A stretch of DNA of 64,000 nt. Source: Pseudomonadota bacterium (GTDB taxonomy: Bacteria; Desulfobacterota; Desulfobulbia; Desulfobulbales; JAGXFP01). This document shows, piece after piece, positions 28,754 through 38,995 of the stretch. Under the pieces are notes generated by a model, which made no database searches, was not told where the DNA came from, and worked only from the letters and a program-made list of their open reading frames with translations. A program made the translations under genes and the position numbers. The DNA is taken from NCBI GenBank assembly GCA_018814305.1, contig JAHJAA010000061.1:1-64000 (forward strand). Reading direction: 5' to 3'. Numbering within the stretch: position 1 is the stretch's first letter; every line of letters begins with the position of its first letter.

Positions 28754-30143
28754 TTTCGCAACCTTTCTTCTCGTTTTCTCATTGCTCACCGGCTGTGCGG
28801 CTCTTGGTCCTTCCCATCAACCCCTTGATTCAAACATTCCGGTGCCGGGTCATTTTGTGGAGACCGGTGATGATACTCCGGCCGAGCCGGGCCGTTTCTG
28901 GGAACATTTTCAGGATCGCCACTTAAACGACCTGGTTGCCCAGGCCTTGAATGGTAATCTCTCAATCAAACAGGCCCTGGCCCGCCGGGCCCAATTCGAT
29001 GCCCTGGAGCGGATTAGCCAGGCCTCGCGTCTCCCCATGGTGAATCTTGCCGGCCAACTGGGACGGGACCAATCGTTTACCTCCATGGGGAGCGGGACTG
29101 CTGGAAACAGTCTGCGTCTTTCAGCCGTTGCCGCCTATGAGGTCGATCTCTGGGGTAAACTGGCCCATCAGCGGGATGGGGCAACCTTTGGCGCCCAGGC
29201 CTCGGTCGCCGAGCTGAAGGCGGCCTATATCAGTGTGGCGGCGCAAACCAGTGAGCTCTATTTCCTGATTCGGGAACAACAGGCCCAACTTTTACTCAAT
29301 GAGCGGATTGTGGCCAGTCTGGACGATACCCTGGAGCGGATGGAAAACCGGTATGCCGCCGGCCTGGTCCCCACCCTGGATGTCTATCAGGCACGCCAGA
29401 ATATTTTAGCGGCCAAGTCCCAGCGCCCCGGATATGAGGCTGCCCGGGCCAAGGGTGAACATGCCCTGGCCGTGTTGCTTGGCCGAGCCCCGGAACAACC
29501 GGTGGTCGATGGTGAGGGAACCCTGCCGATGCTGGGTGCAGCAATTCCGGCCGGACTGCCCTCCGGCCTGTTGCAGCGGCGACCGGATCTGGAGGCGGCC
29601 CTGTTACGGATTAAAGCGGTTGATGCTAATCTTGCCGCGGCTGTGGCCGACCGTTTTCCCTCGCTCAATCTCGCCGGGGTGCTGGGTTTTGCCTCCCTGG
29701 ATTATGCAACATCGCTTTCGGGAACCTTCTGGAGTCTCCTGGTGGAAGCGGTTCAGCCAGTGTTCGACAATGGTCGTCGCCAGGCAGAAATAGAGCGGCA
29801 GGAAGCGGTTCTTGATGAGGCCCTGGCCGGGTATCACCAGGTGGTGCTCCAGGCCATCCGCGAAGTGGAAGATGCGCTGGTCTCCTGTCGAACCGGGGGC
29901 CGTCTGCTTGCTCTTTTGGATGAGCGGCAGCAGGCCACCGCCGACACCCTTCGCCTGGCCGAAGATCAGTACTTTTCCGGTCTGACCGATTATCTCTCGG
30001 TTCTGACCGCCCAGAAAAATTATTTTGATGTTCAGAGTCAACTGCTCACAGCCCGTCGCCGGTTGATCAGCGATCAGATCGGTCTGATGCGGGCCTTGGG
30101 TGGTGACCTGACCACGAACGATAAACCAGAGGAGAAATCATGA
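28746..30143 (+). CDS. RND efflux outer-membrane factor, NodT/OprM-type lipoprotein
   Basis: Outer-membrane channel of a tripartite pump (465 aa). The signal ends in a lipobox (LTGCAAL, ~17). Two OEP/TolC repeats follow, with the NodT hallmarks WEHFQDRHLNDLV, YEVDLWGK (~135), GLVPTLDVYQAR and LLQRRPDLEAA (~280), and a C-terminal ALGG. It overlaps both neighbours by a few bases, so it is translated with the adaptor and permease. Confidence 0.94.
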   Translation: MRNFATFLLVFSLLTGCAALGPSHQPLDSNIPVPGHFVETGDDTPAEPGRFWEHFQDRHLNDLVAQALNGNLSIKQALARRAQFDALERISQASRLPMVNLAGQLGRDQSFTSMGSGTAGNSLRLSAVAAYEVDLWGKLAHQRDGATFGAQASVAELKAAYISVAAQTSELYFLIREQQAQLLLNERIVASLDDTLERMENRYAAGLVPTLDVYQARQNILAAKSQRPGYEAARAKGEHALAVLLGRAPEQPVVDGEGTLPMLGAAIPAGLPSGLLQRRPDLEAALLRIKAVDANLAAAVADRFPSLNLAGVLGFASLDYATSLSGTFWSLLVEAVQPVFDNGRRQAEIERQEAVLDEALAGYHQVVLQAIREVEDALVSCRTGGRLLALLDERQQATADTLRLAEDQYFSGLTDYLSVLTAQKNYFDVQSQLLTARRRLISDQIGLMRALGGDLTTNDKPEEKS

Positions 30144-31327
30144 GCGCCGGAAGGACCAGCACCCTCGTTAAAATTATTCTGCCCCTGTTGATCCTGGCCG
30201 TGGCGGTTGCCGGGACCAGGGCGATGATCAAGAGCCGCAAGCCGCCGGTGAAAGAGGTCCGGATTGACCGGGGAGCCCTGGTTGAGACCATGACCGCTCG
30301 TCAGGAAAAGCATCGGATTGAGGTTGTGGTTACCGGCACGGTCCAGCCCAGCCAGGAAATTACGGTGACCCCCCAGGTCAGCGGTCTTACGACCACCCTC
30401 TCCCTCAACCTGAAGGCCGGTGGTTTTTTCAAGCAGGGTGAAGAGCTTTTTGCCATCGAAGGGGTTGACTATGAGTTGGCCCTGGAACGAGCGCGGGCCG
30501 CGTTGGCCAAGCAGGAATTCGAGATGGAATCCATGGAATCCAAGGCCCGGGTTGCCCGGGCCGAATGGGATCGCATGAAAGATAAAGGGGGGGTGCCGCC
30601 CTCCGGGCTGGTGCTCTATGAGCCTCAATTGAAAGAGGCCCGGGCCAATCTGGCCTCGGCCCAGGCCGCGCTCCGGCAGGCGCAAATCGATCTGGACCGG
30701 ATCCGGGTGACGGCCCCCTTTAACTGTGTGATTCGTTCCGAAAATCTCGATCAGGGCCAGTATGTCCGGGCCGGAACCGGGGTGGCGGTCATCACCGGTA
30801 CCGATCAGGCCGAGGTCTTGGTGGCGATCGATCGAACCGATCTTCAATGGCTGACTCTGGGTCAGGAGCAAGATCGTCTCTCTCCGGCGACGGTCACTCT
30901 GCGCAGCGGGACCGGCGCCTACCGGTGGTCGGCTCTGGTTGATCGAGTCCTGCCCGAGGTTGATCCCCGGGGGCGGATGGTCCGCCTGGCCCTGACCGTG
31001 GATGATCCCTTCATGCGGAACACCCACCGGGCCGAGGGGCAGCCTGACCTGGCCCTCGGTAGTTTTGTCGAGGTTGCAATCCAGGGGCGTGAACTCGATG
31101 GTGTTTTTGCCCTGCCCCGGGGAGCTTTGCGCGATAATGACACGATCTGGATCATGGATGGGGAAAAGACCCTCCGTATTCGTTCGGTGCACGTGGTCCG
31201 GGTCGATGCCCAACGGATTTATATTGACCAGGGCCTGGTCGATGGGGATACCGTGATCTTAACCACCATCACCGGCGCCGCCCCAGGTACCAAGCTGCGC
31301 CAGGCGGGGGAAGAGGCGTCATCATGA
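30140..31327 (+). CDS. RND efflux periplasmic adaptor (membrane fusion protein)
   Basis: HlyD/AcrA-type adaptor (395 aa). An N-terminal hydrophobic anchor (~8-25) is followed by a barrel-sandwich strand (VVVTGTVQPSQEITVTPQVSG). A coiled-coil hairpin (~115-190, AQAALRQAQIDLDRIRVTAPF) links to the second lipoyl half (GQYVRAGTGVAVITG), then beta-barrel and membrane-proximal parts. It bridges the inner-membrane permease and the channel. Start and stop overlap the flanking genes by four bases (ATGA). Confidence 0.93.
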   Translation: MSAGRTSTLVKIILPLLILAVAVAGTRAMIKSRKPPVKEVRIDRGALVETMTARQEKHRIEVVVTGTVQPSQEITVTPQVSGLTTTLSLNLKAGGFFKQGEELFAIEGVDYELALERARAALAKQEFEMESMESKARVARAEWDRMKDKGGVPPSGLVLYEPQLKEARANLASAQAALRQAQIDLDRIRVTAPFNCVIRSENLDQGQYVRAGTGVAVITGTDQAEVLVAIDRTDLQWLTLGQEQDRLSPATVTLRSGTGAYRWSALVDRVLPEVDPRGRMVRLALTVDDPFMRNTHRAEGQPDLALGSFVEVAIQGRELDGVFALPRGALRDNDTIWIMDGEKTLRIRSVHVVRVDAQRIYIDQGLVDGDTVILTTITGAAPGTKLRQAGEEASS

Positions 31328-34300
31328 ACGGACCCTTGGACTGGATGGCCAAGAATCATGTGGCCGCGAATCTCTTGATGATGGTTTTTATCATCGGCGG
31401 CCTGGTGCTTGGACCGAAGATCAAACAGGAGGTTTTTCCTGAAATCAGCCTTGATCAGGTGACGGTAACGGTGGCGTATCCCGGGGCCAGTCCCGACGAA
31501 GTTGAGGAGGGGATTATTCTTCAGATCGAAGAGGCGATCAGCAGCATTGATGGGATTGACCAGATCAACTCCACCGCCTCAGAGGGTGCAGGCACCGTTT
31601 CCGCCAAGATTCGAACCGGTGAAGATCCTGATCTGGTGCTCCAGGATATTAAGGCCGAGGTGGACCGGATCACCACCTTTCCGGAAGATGCCGAAAAACC
31701 GGTGGTGGCCAAACAGGTTCGCCGCCAGGAGGTGATCTCGGTGGTGGTCTCCGGCGACCTCTCCGAGCGGACCTTGCGGGAGCAGGCCGAGGCGGTTCGG
31801 GATGATCTCCTGGCCTTGCCCAAGATCACTCAGGCTGAACTCTCCGGGGTTCGGCCCTATGAGATCTCCATTGAAATCGGAGAAAATAATCTGCGGCGCT
31901 ATAACCTGACCCTTGATCAGGTGGCCGGGGTCATCCGCCGGTCTTCACTAGACTTGCCTGGCGGTTCGATCAAGGCCGGGGGCGGCGAAATTTTGGTCAG
32001 GACCAAGGAAAAGCGCTATACCGGCGTGGGCTACGGTGATCTCCCCATCCTGGTCGATGGCGATGGTTCCACGGTCTATCTTCGTGAAATCGCCGAGATC
32101 CGCGATGGATTTGCCGAAACCGACGAGTTTGCCCGGTTCGATGGGATGCCTGCTGCCATGGTCAAGGTCTTTCGGGTGGGGGACCAGAAACCAACCGAGA
32201 TCTCGGAGCTGGTGGCGGACTATGTCGCAAGCAAAGGCGCTGAACTCCCGGAATCGATTCGGATCGGGACCTGGTATGATACCTCTGAACTCTTTGCCAG
32301 CAGGCTCCATCTCCTGATCAAGAATGCCATGTTCGGATTGGTCATGGTCTTTCTGGTCCTCACCCTCTTTCTTCAGATGCGGCTTGCCCTCTGGGTGATG
32401 CTGGGGATCCCCATCTCCTTTTTGGGCGCGCTTTTTCTGATGCCGGCCACCGATGTTTCGATCAATATGATTTCGCTGTTTGCCTTTATCATGGCCCTGG
32501 GTATCGTGGTGGATGACGCCATCGTCATCGGGGAGAATATCTTCGAGCACCGACAGCGTGGCAAGAGCTATGCCCAGGCGGCCATTGACGGGGTCAGAGA
32601 GGTAGCCGGGCCGGTGGTCTTTTCGATCTTGACCTCGGTGGCGGCCTTTGTCCCGCTGTTGACGGTTTCCGGGACCATGGGGAAATTCATCAAGGTGATC
32701 CCCATGGTGGTGATCTCGATCCTGATCATTTCCCTGGTGGAGTCACTGTTCATCCTGCCGGCTCACCTCTCCCTCGGCGAAAAGAACCGGGATAAAAATA
32801 GCCATAAACCCCCCTCTTTTTTCAGGGCCAGGTTCGGGATCTTTCTCGACTGGCTGATCAACCGTCATTATCGGGGTTTGCTGACCCTGTGTATCCGTTA
32901 CCGGTATGCCACGGTGGCGGCAGCCATCGGCATGCTGCTCCTTTCGGTGGGGGTGGTCCGCGGGGGATTGATCCGTTTTAACTTTATGCCGGTGGTGGAT
33001 GGGGATCGGATTACCGTGTCCATTGAAATGCCCCGCGGCACCCTGGTGGAACAGACCGCCCAGGTCCAGAAGAAGTTGCTCGATGCTGCCAGTGTGGTGG
33101 TTGCCGACTATGATCAGGGACGACCTGAGGGTGATTCGATTCTCCGCCATATTTACGCTGTGGCCGGCGGGACCATCGCCGGTAGTGGTCCGGCCCCCGG
33201 GGGTACCTCTTCGGCCCCCCACCTGGCCAGTATCGTTATGCTGCTGCAGCCTTCCGAGACCCGTGGAGTATTGGCCGAAGATATCAGTCGGACCTGGCGG
33301 GAGCTGGTCGGTGAAATACCCGGGGTGGATCTGCTCTCCTTTCAGTCCAATCTGGTTCATATGGGGGCCAATATCGATGTTCAGTTCGCCCATGAGGATT
33401 ATACGGTGCTGACCCGGGCCAGTGAGCGGCTGAAAGAGGTGCTGGCCGAGTACCCCGGGGTGGAAGAGATCAGCGATAATTATCCCACCGGCAAGAAGGA
33501 GTTGAAGTTCCGGCTGACCCCCGAGGCCCGGACCCAGGGAATCACCCAGGAGGATCTGGCCCGGCAGCTGCGGTCAGCGTATTACGGGGCTGAGGCACTG
33601 CGTCTCCAGCGGGGGCGGAATGAGGTCAAGGTGATGGTCCGGTATCCGGAGAACGATCGCCGGAGGCTCTGGTCTCTTGAAAACATGAGGATTCGAACCC
33701 CCCAGGGCGGTGAGTTACCCTTGGCCCGGGCTGCCGTCGTTGATGAAGGGCGGGGATTCAGCGTGGTCAACCGCACCGACCGGAAACGGGTGCTGGACGT
33801 CACCGCCAGTGTTGATGCCAAACGGGCCAACGCCGAGGAGATCCTGGGTGATCTTGAGGCCACCATCCTGCCGGAGTTACAGGCCGATTATCCGGGGCTG
33901 ACCTATAATCTTGAGGGTGAGGCCAAGGAGCGGAAAGATTCCATGAAGAGCATGGGCCAGGGGTTTCTGTTGGCCCTTTTTGTGATTTACGCCCTGCTGG
34001 CCATTCCCTTCAAAAGTTACAGCCAGCCATTATTGATCATGGTGGCCATACCCTTTGGGGTGGTCGGGGCCATCATCGGTCACCTGGTCACCGGCTATGA
34101 CCTGAGCATGTTGAGTCTATTCGGCATCGTCGCCCTCTCCGGGGTGGTGGTCAATGACTCCCTGCTTTTAATCGACCGGATCAATCAGAGCAGGCGGGAA
34201 GGAGAAGAGGCCCACGAAGCGATCCTGCGGGCGGGGCAGCGCCGGTTCCGGCCGATCCTGCTCACCTCGTTGACCACCTTCTTCGGTCTGGCCCCGATGA

Positions 34301-34467
34301 TTTTAGAGACCAGTACCCAGGCCCAGTTTCTGATCCCCATGGCCATCAGCCTCGGTTTCGGTATCCTCTTTGCCACCGGCATCACCTTGCTTCTGATCCC
34401 GGTTATCTATTATGTCCTGGAGGATTTCCGCAATCTGCTGGGGTTGCGACCGGTCCACCACCGCTGA
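31324..34467 (+). CDS. RND efflux permease
   Basis: Inner-membrane proton-driven antiporter (1047 aa, normal length). Twelve membrane helices are visible in two halves: the first after residue 12 (NLLMMVFIIGGLVLG), with cores near 335-490 and 865-1035. The intramembrane relay is seen as ALGIVVDDAIVIGE (~395-408) in TM4. The porter domain has AYPGASPDEVEEGI. The C-half shows SLFGIVALSGVVVNDSLLL. The sequence is nearer the heavy-metal-independent, small-molecule type of RND pump than CusA; the substrate is unknown. It ends the operon. Confidence 0.94.
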   Translation: MNGPLDWMAKNHVAANLLMMVFIIGGLVLGPKIKQEVFPEISLDQVTVTVAYPGASPDEVEEGIILQIEEAISSIDGIDQINSTASEGAGTVSAKIRTGEDPDLVLQDIKAEVDRITTFPEDAEKPVVAKQVRRQEVISVVVSGDLSERTLREQAEAVRDDLLALPKITQAELSGVRPYEISIEIGENNLRRYNLTLDQVAGVIRRSSLDLPGGSIKAGGGEILVRTKEKRYTGVGYGDLPILVDGDGSTVYLREIAEIRDGFAETDEFARFDGMPAAMVKVFRVGDQKPTEISELVADYVASKGAELPESIRIGTWYDTSELFASRLHLLIKNAMFGLVMVFLVLTLFLQMRLALWVMLGIPISFLGALFLMPATDVSINMISLFAFIMALGIVVDDAIVIGENIFEHRQRGKSYAQAAIDGVREVAGPVVFSILTSVAAFVPLLTVSGTMGKFIKVIPMVVISILIISLVESLFILPAHLSLGEKNRDKNSHKPPSFFRARFGIFLDWLINRHYRGLLTLCIRYRYATVAAAIGMLLLSVGVVRGGLIRFNFMPVVDGDRITVSIEMPRGTLVEQTAQVQKKLLDAASVVVADYDQGRPEGDSILRHIYAVAGGTIAGSGPAPGGTSSAPHLASIVMLLQPSETRGVLAEDISRTWRELVGEIPGVDLLSFQSNLVHMGANIDVQFAHEDYTVLTRASERLKEVLAEYPGVEEISDNYPTGKKELKFRLTPEARTQGITQEDLARQLRSAYYGAEALRLQRGRNEVKVMVRYPENDRRRLWSLENMRIRTPQGGELPLARAAVVDEGRGFSVVNRTDRKRVLDVTASVDAKRANAEEILGDLEATILPELQADYPGLTYNLEGEAKERKDSMKSMGQGFLLALFVIYALLAIPFKSYSQPLLIMVAIPFGVVGAIIGHLVTGYDLSMLSLFGIVALSGVVVNDSLLLIDRINQSRREGEEAHEAILRAGQRRFRPILLTSLTTFFGLAPMILETSTQAQFLIPMAISLGFGILFATGITLLLIPVIYYVLEDFRNLLGLRPVHHR

Positions 34468-34472
34468 AAAAA

Positions 34473-34499
34473 CGGTTCAAGCGGTTCGAGTGGTTCAAA
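34473..34499. repeat. Three tandem 9-bp CGGTTCAAG-like units
   Basis: CGGTTCAAG, CGGTTCGAG and TGGTTCAAA follow each other immediately after the RND permease stop. The word resembles the TTCAA motif of the inverted repeat at 18936-18979, so it may be a degraded member of a dispersed repeat. Confidence 0.45.
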
Positions 34500-34607
34500 C
34501 GGTCTTTTAAGTGACTGGCAAAAGAAATTTCTTTCCAGTATGATAGAGGTCGCAATGACATAAAGATTCGAACACCTGTAAATAAAACAATATCGAGGTG
34601 ATTCGCC

Positions 34608-35252
34608 ATGACCGTGACAATCCGACCTGCCAATAATGATGACGCCCTTTTTCTGGCCAAAATGATGTTAGCCTCAGGCCGGGGCCATGTTTCCCGTTCC
34701 ATCTGGGAGCATATTCTGGGCTGTACCGAACAGGAGGCCTTGGTCTTTCTTCAGTTGCTGGCGATTACCGCCACGCCTCATCTTCTGCACCATTCCTGTT
34801 ATCTCATCGCCGAGCAGGATGGGAAACCGGCCGCCTCCCTTTGTGGGTACGATCCCAAAACCATGGGTTTCGACGCCTTTAAAAAGGCGATGCCTGAAGT
34901 CGTGCCGATCCTGGGTTGGTCCGACTCCGAGCATCAGGTAGCCCTCTCCCGGGCCGACAAGATCCTGCCGAGCCTCCCTGTCTATCAGGATGGAGCCTGG
35001 CTGATGGATAATGGCGCCACCCAGGCCGAGTATCGTAGGCAAGGCGTTTTTGGTCAACTTATCGAGGCCATCTGTCAACTGGGGCGTGATCGAGGCTATC
35101 CCAAGGCCCAGGTCAATCTCTTTTTAGGCAATGAGCCTGCCATTCACGCCTATCAAAAATCAGGATTTGTCGTGCTGGAAGAAAAACCCGATGAATTTTT
35201 TGAAAAGATGATCTGCGCCCCCGGTATGTTGAGTCTGGTTAAGGATCTCTAA
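34608..35252 (+). CDS. GNAT family N-acetyltransferase
   Basis: A 214-aa acetyl-CoA-dependent transferase. The N-terminus TIRPANNDDALFLAKMM starts the fold. A long insertion (residues ~45-115) precedes the acetyl-CoA loop at YRRQGVFGQLIEA (~143-156), and the C-terminal strand is NLFLGNEPAIHAYQKSGFVV. The substrate cannot be told. The ribosome site GAGGTG is 7 bases before the ATG. The gene stands alone after the efflux operon. Confidence 0.85.
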   Translation: MTVTIRPANNDDALFLAKMMLASGRGHVSRSIWEHILGCTEQEALVFLQLLAITATPHLLHHSCYLIAEQDGKPAASLCGYDPKTMGFDAFKKAMPEVVPILGWSDSEHQVALSRADKILPSLPVYQDGAWLMDNGATQAEYRRQGVFGQLIEAICQLGRDRGYPKAQVNLFLGNEPAIHAYQKSGFVVLEEKPDEFFEKMICAPGMLSLVKDL

Positions 35253-35469
35253 CCCAGATATTTCGTGCCATCAGTTTCTCTTTTGCTGCGCTCCCAGGAG
35301 GTCCGGATACCTGGGCAGCGAGATGTTCTCCGATCATTTACCGCCCCCCTTCTTTTCAGTTTTTTTTCGTTTGTTTCCTGTGATACGATAAGTCACCCGC
35401 GGTTACCGTGGCCTTGGCTGCGGTCCCGTATTGCTGCTTTTTCCCAGATTTTCCAAGAGGTTAGTGGCC

Positions 35470-36426
35470 GTGAAGATATTAAGCCTGATCTATCCGAAAA
35501 ACGGGGCGTCCAAGACCTTGAGCTCCGAGACCGGCAAGGATGTTGCTCTCAGCCTCAAAGACGTTTTGCAGGTGATGGAGAACTTCCCGATCGGTAGCCG
35601 CACTCAATATTTTCCGGAATATCGCAAGGAGATTAAGATCGACACAATCATTGTTGCATATGTGTTAAACGATTATGTAATCTATAGTAATAAGGATATT
35701 CTGATCTCAGAGGCAGGTAAGCAAGCAGAGTCCGTCGAGATTCTCCAGAAAGGGACGTCGGTTCCTCTGGGACGAATATTTGGATTTCATCTCCTGATTC
35801 CATACATCGCCCGGCAGGAGCTCGACTTGCAGATCGATCGCGGGAAAAAGGAGATGAAAGCGGAGCAGCCCAAGGAAAAAGACGCCCGCGACTTTAGACG
35901 CGGCAACTCCATTACCCTCTTTTGCCGCAATGCCAAGGCCCAAGGCATCTTCAACCTCGATACCGAGGTGAAAAAAAACATAGTCTTTAATTCCGGTCTT
36001 TACGCAAAACGGAAACTGGTCGTTCTCGGGCCCCTGTTGGACAGTTTCGAGTGTATCGATATCCGTCGCTTTAACCGGATCAATACCGAGATTCCGGCCG
36101 ATATCATTCTGGAAAAGAACAAAGTGAAGGGAGAATGCCTGATTCAGGACTTCTCGGATCGTTTCGTTCGGGTCGAATTACCTCAGGAGAATCGGATCAT
36201 GAAGCATGCTGCCAAAGAAGGCGACAGTGTGATGTTCCGCATCGCCTGCAACGGCGGAACAGAGGTGATGGTCCTCAAAGGCAGCATCTTTCGGACGCGG
36301 GAGAATTTTCTGGTCGTTGCCCTGGAAAACATCATGGCAAATGGCCGTTTCAAGTCCATTGAAGAGCTTGATGAACTCTATATCAAGGCTACTATGCTGG
36401 CTCACCCGAATACGGACCGGACGTGA
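35470..36426 (+). CDS. PilZ-like c-di-GMP-binding protein
   Basis: A 318-aa cytoplasmic protein of unknown first part and a PilZ-like C-terminus. The C-terminal ~120 residues have RRFNRINTEIPADI (~199) corresponding to the RxxxR motif, and LIQDFSDRFVRVELP in place of D/NxSxxG, then the beta-barrel GDSVMFRIA and GTEVMVLKG. The glycine of the second motif is missing, so binding of c-di-GMP is uncertain. I chose the GTG at 35470, which has an AAGAGG site nine bases upstream; 13 codons further upstream an ATG also exists. Confidence 0.6.
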   Translation: MKILSLIYPKNGASKTLSSETGKDVALSLKDVLQVMENFPIGSRTQYFPEYRKEIKIDTIIVAYVLNDYVIYSNKDILISEAGKQAESVEILQKGTSVPLGRIFGFHLLIPYIARQELDLQIDRGKKEMKAEQPKEKDARDFRRGNSITLFCRNAKAQGIFNLDTEVKKNIVFNSGLYAKRKLVVLGPLLDSFECIDIRRFNRINTEIPADIILEKNKVKGECLIQDFSDRFVRVELPQENRIMKHAAKEGDSVMFRIACNGGTEVMVLKGSIFRTRENFLVVALENIMANGRFKSIEELDELYIKATMLAHPNTDRT

Positions 36427-36558
36427 TGGTGGAGAGGACAGACGGAACAGCACACCAGAAGGCCTGAACATCACCGAAGTCCTTCCTCGGCTTTGCTGGT
36501 TGAGGAACCTTTTTTCCGAAGTGAAGCGATTATGGGTAAGAGCCGGCTGACCGTCGTG

Positions 36559-36579
36559 GGACCGAGGCTCTGGTCCCGG
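36559..36579 (+). terminator. Hairpin after the PilZ-like gene
   Basis: GGGACC (36559-36564) pairs with GGTCCC (36574-36579) around a 9-base loop, with a modest T-rich tail (GATTCTTTG). It lies between convergent genes and is a weak terminator at best. Confidence 0.4.
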
Positions 36580-36639
36580 TGATTCTTTGTTATATTTTGC
36601 GAACAAACCGAATTGTGCTTTTTTTATTCTGAATTGGTT

Positions 36640-38790
36640 CTACCTGCCCGGGGCATGGATCAAGATAGTGGTCCGGCCGCTTTGGCGGGCGACGCTTTCG
36701 GCCAGCGAGCCGAGGAGCAAGCGTTTGAGGCCATGGGCGACCTTGGCGTCCATGATCAGCAGATCATGAAAGGCGGCTTCGGTCACAATGGTCTCCAGCC
36801 GGGACTCGGTCGACTCGGCCCGGCAGACCACCTCGGAGGTAATTCCTGCTTTGCCGATCCAGGCCGCCAGTCGTTGTCTGTTTTTTTCCCGTTCAGCCTC
36901 AGATGATTCCGGAGGTAACAGATATAAAAGGGTGATCTTGTGCTGGCCCACCGTCGAAAGCGCGATGATCATGTCCTGCAGGACATTGAGTTCACGGATA
37001 CTGGTCAGGGGCACAAGAATCCTTTCGGTATGGAGAACTCCGGTAAATTTCACCACCAGCACCGGGCATGGGGCCTCGGCGGCAACATGCTCCACCACCT
37101 TTTGAAAGTCCTGGTTGGTGTCGGTCAGGGCATGACCCAGGAGAATCGCCCTGGTTTTATTAAGTGACGCCGTCTCGAGCAGTCCGGCACTCACCGTGGC
37201 GGCATGGGTGGTGGCGGTTTCCAGCCAATAGCCCAGGCTAAATGATTCATCCATGGCGGAGCGAAACAGGCCTTGGGTTGCCTCGATCCGGGCGATATGA
37301 TCTGCTGACGGCCCAGCGGGCAGAACATTGACTGCCACCGGCATGGCGTGATAATGATGGGCCAGGATAGTGGCCATCCGGGTGAGCCCTCCTACGGTTT
37401 TGGCGTGGGACAGGCCGAAAATGACTGCGCCTTCCGGGCGATGGTCCGCCCGTAAACGTTCCCAGGTCCAGGGAATCAGTTGCAGGTCCTCGCCGGAGTG
37501 GGGTACCGGGCAGATATCCCGGGGGTGGATCCTTTGGTGATTTGGTGGTTGCAGGTCCGAAAGGCCCTCTGCCTCCCCCGATTTTTCCAGTGCATATTTT
37601 GTGCAGACCGGCCCAGCCAATTCCGAAAGAAAGACCCCGGTCAGCACCACGGTGGTGATCAGAGAAGAGAACCGGGATAATCCCGGATATTCGCTGATCA
37701 GGAAGACCAGACCGATGGCTATACCCGCCTGGGGAAAGAGGGCCAGACCGATGGCCCGGCGGACACTGTCGGTGGTTGCCGCAAGCCGGGCGCCCAAGTT
37801 GGCGCCCAAAAATTTACCGGCGGCCCGGAAGATAAAATAACTGATCCCGAGCCAACCGGCGGTGAAGAGCGACGAAAACTCGATATGGGCCCCGGCCAGG
37901 GCGAAGAAGAGGACCAGCAACGGAGGTTCAAAGGTGTTGAGGACCCGGAAGAGTCGAACATCTCGTTGGGAGCGGTTGACAATGGTGAATCCGGTGGCCA
38001 TCCCGGCCAGGAGCGGTGAGTAATGAAGCATCCGGGCCAGTTCCCCGCAGAGCAGCAGCAGGGAAAGACCGACCACCAGCATCTCCGAGCGCTGGCGGAG
38101 GCGGTTGACCAGAAAGTCCAACAGTAGACCGGTCACCACCCCCATCAAAAGGGACCCGCCGATCTCGCCGATACTGGCCAGCACCGAGGCCACCATCGGT
38201 GCCAGCAGGGTCCCGGTCGGTTCGGTGAGCAGATGACTGACCACCGAAACCATCACCCCGAACACCATCACCGCCATACCGTTATTGATGGCCACGATAT
38301 GAAGCAGGGTGGTGGACACTGGCCCCGAGGCGCGAATTTCCCGCATGACATGCAGGGTGCTGGCCGGGGCGGTGGCCACCGCGATGGCCCCTAAGAGGAG
38401 GGCGACAGCCATCCCGTCAATGATGGTCAGGATCGGTTCCCCTTTCACGGTTGCCATGATGACCAGGAAGGTCCCGATCGCCACCAGGAGAAAGGAAAGG
38501 ATGCCTTCACACATCCCGATCAGGCCCACATTCCGGAAGGTATGACGGAGTTTTTTATATTCCAGATGTTCGCCGATCCCAAAGGCAATGAGCATCAGGG
38601 CGATCTGGGTGAAATGGCCCAACCGTCCTTCGATGGTCTCGCGGCTGATTAATCCCAGGCCGCTGGGGCCTAAGGCAAGGCCTGCGCAGATATACCCGGT
38701 AACCGCCGGCAACCGGAGGAGCCCGGCCAGCTTGGCTGCGGCAAAGCCAAGCCCCAGAACCAGGGCCATGGCAAAGGTGATATCTTCCAT
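36640..38790 (-). CDS. Kef-type cation/proton antiporter with tandem USP domains
   Basis: A 716-aa CPA2 transporter. About twelve membrane helices fill ~1-400 (LPAVTGYICAGLALGPSG near the start, PASTLHVMREIR, ALAGAHIEF). The cytoplasmic tail (~420-716) contains two universal-stress-protein-like units; the second has ILVPLTSIRELN, DLLIMDAK and GSLAESVARQSGRTTILI. There is no TrkA-N/RCK domain, the usual regulator of KefB/KefC. The tandem USP unit may replace it as an ATP or nucleotide sensor (inference). It is transcribed alone. Confidence 0.9.
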   Translation of the reverse strand: MEDITFAMALVLGLGFAAAKLAGLLRLPAVTGYICAGLALGPSGLGLISRETIEGRLGHFTQIALMLIAFGIGEHLEYKKLRHTFRNVGLIGMCEGILSFLLVAIGTFLVIMATVKGEPILTIIDGMAVALLLGAIAVATAPASTLHVMREIRASGPVSTTLLHIVAINNGMAVMVFGVMVSVVSHLLTEPTGTLLAPMVASVLASIGEIGGSLLMGVVTGLLLDFLVNRLRQRSEMLVVGLSLLLLCGELARMLHYSPLLAGMATGFTIVNRSQRDVRLFRVLNTFEPPLLVLFFALAGAHIEFSSLFTAGWLGISYFIFRAAGKFLGANLGARLAATTDSVRRAIGLALFPQAGIAIGLVFLISEYPGLSRFSSLITTVVLTGVFLSELAGPVCTKYALEKSGEAEGLSDLQPPNHQRIHPRDICPVPHSGEDLQLIPWTWERLRADHRPEGAVIFGLSHAKTVGGLTRMATILAHHYHAMPVAVNVLPAGPSADHIARIEATQGLFRSAMDESFSLGYWLETATTHAATVSAGLLETASLNKTRAILLGHALTDTNQDFQKVVEHVAAEAPCPVLVVKFTGVLHTERILVPLTSIRELNVLQDMIIALSTVGQHKITLLYLLPPESSEAEREKNRQRLAAWIGKAGITSEVVCRAESTESRLETIVTEAAFHDLLIMDAKVAHGLKRLLLGSLAESVARQSGRTTILIHAPGR

Positions 38791-38995
38791 GGGGAGTAAC
38801 CTTTATTTAATAAAACTGGATCGATTTGTTTCCTGCTGCCATCAATAGTGTAGCAACCTTTGCTGGTCAATCTCCACGGAAAGAACGTGGAGGGAGAAAA
38901 AATCTTGCCATCCAGGCCGGTTTGTTTTCTGTTGGATGAAATAACTGTAGGTCGGGAGAAAATTTTCATCTGGGCTCCCGATTGGAGAAGAGCGG

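Noticed and set aside
35265-35597. 110-codon frame upstream of the PilZ-like gene
   Set aside because: It overlaps the real gene in another frame and reads as low-complexity Phe/Ser/Leu sequence without homology I can see.
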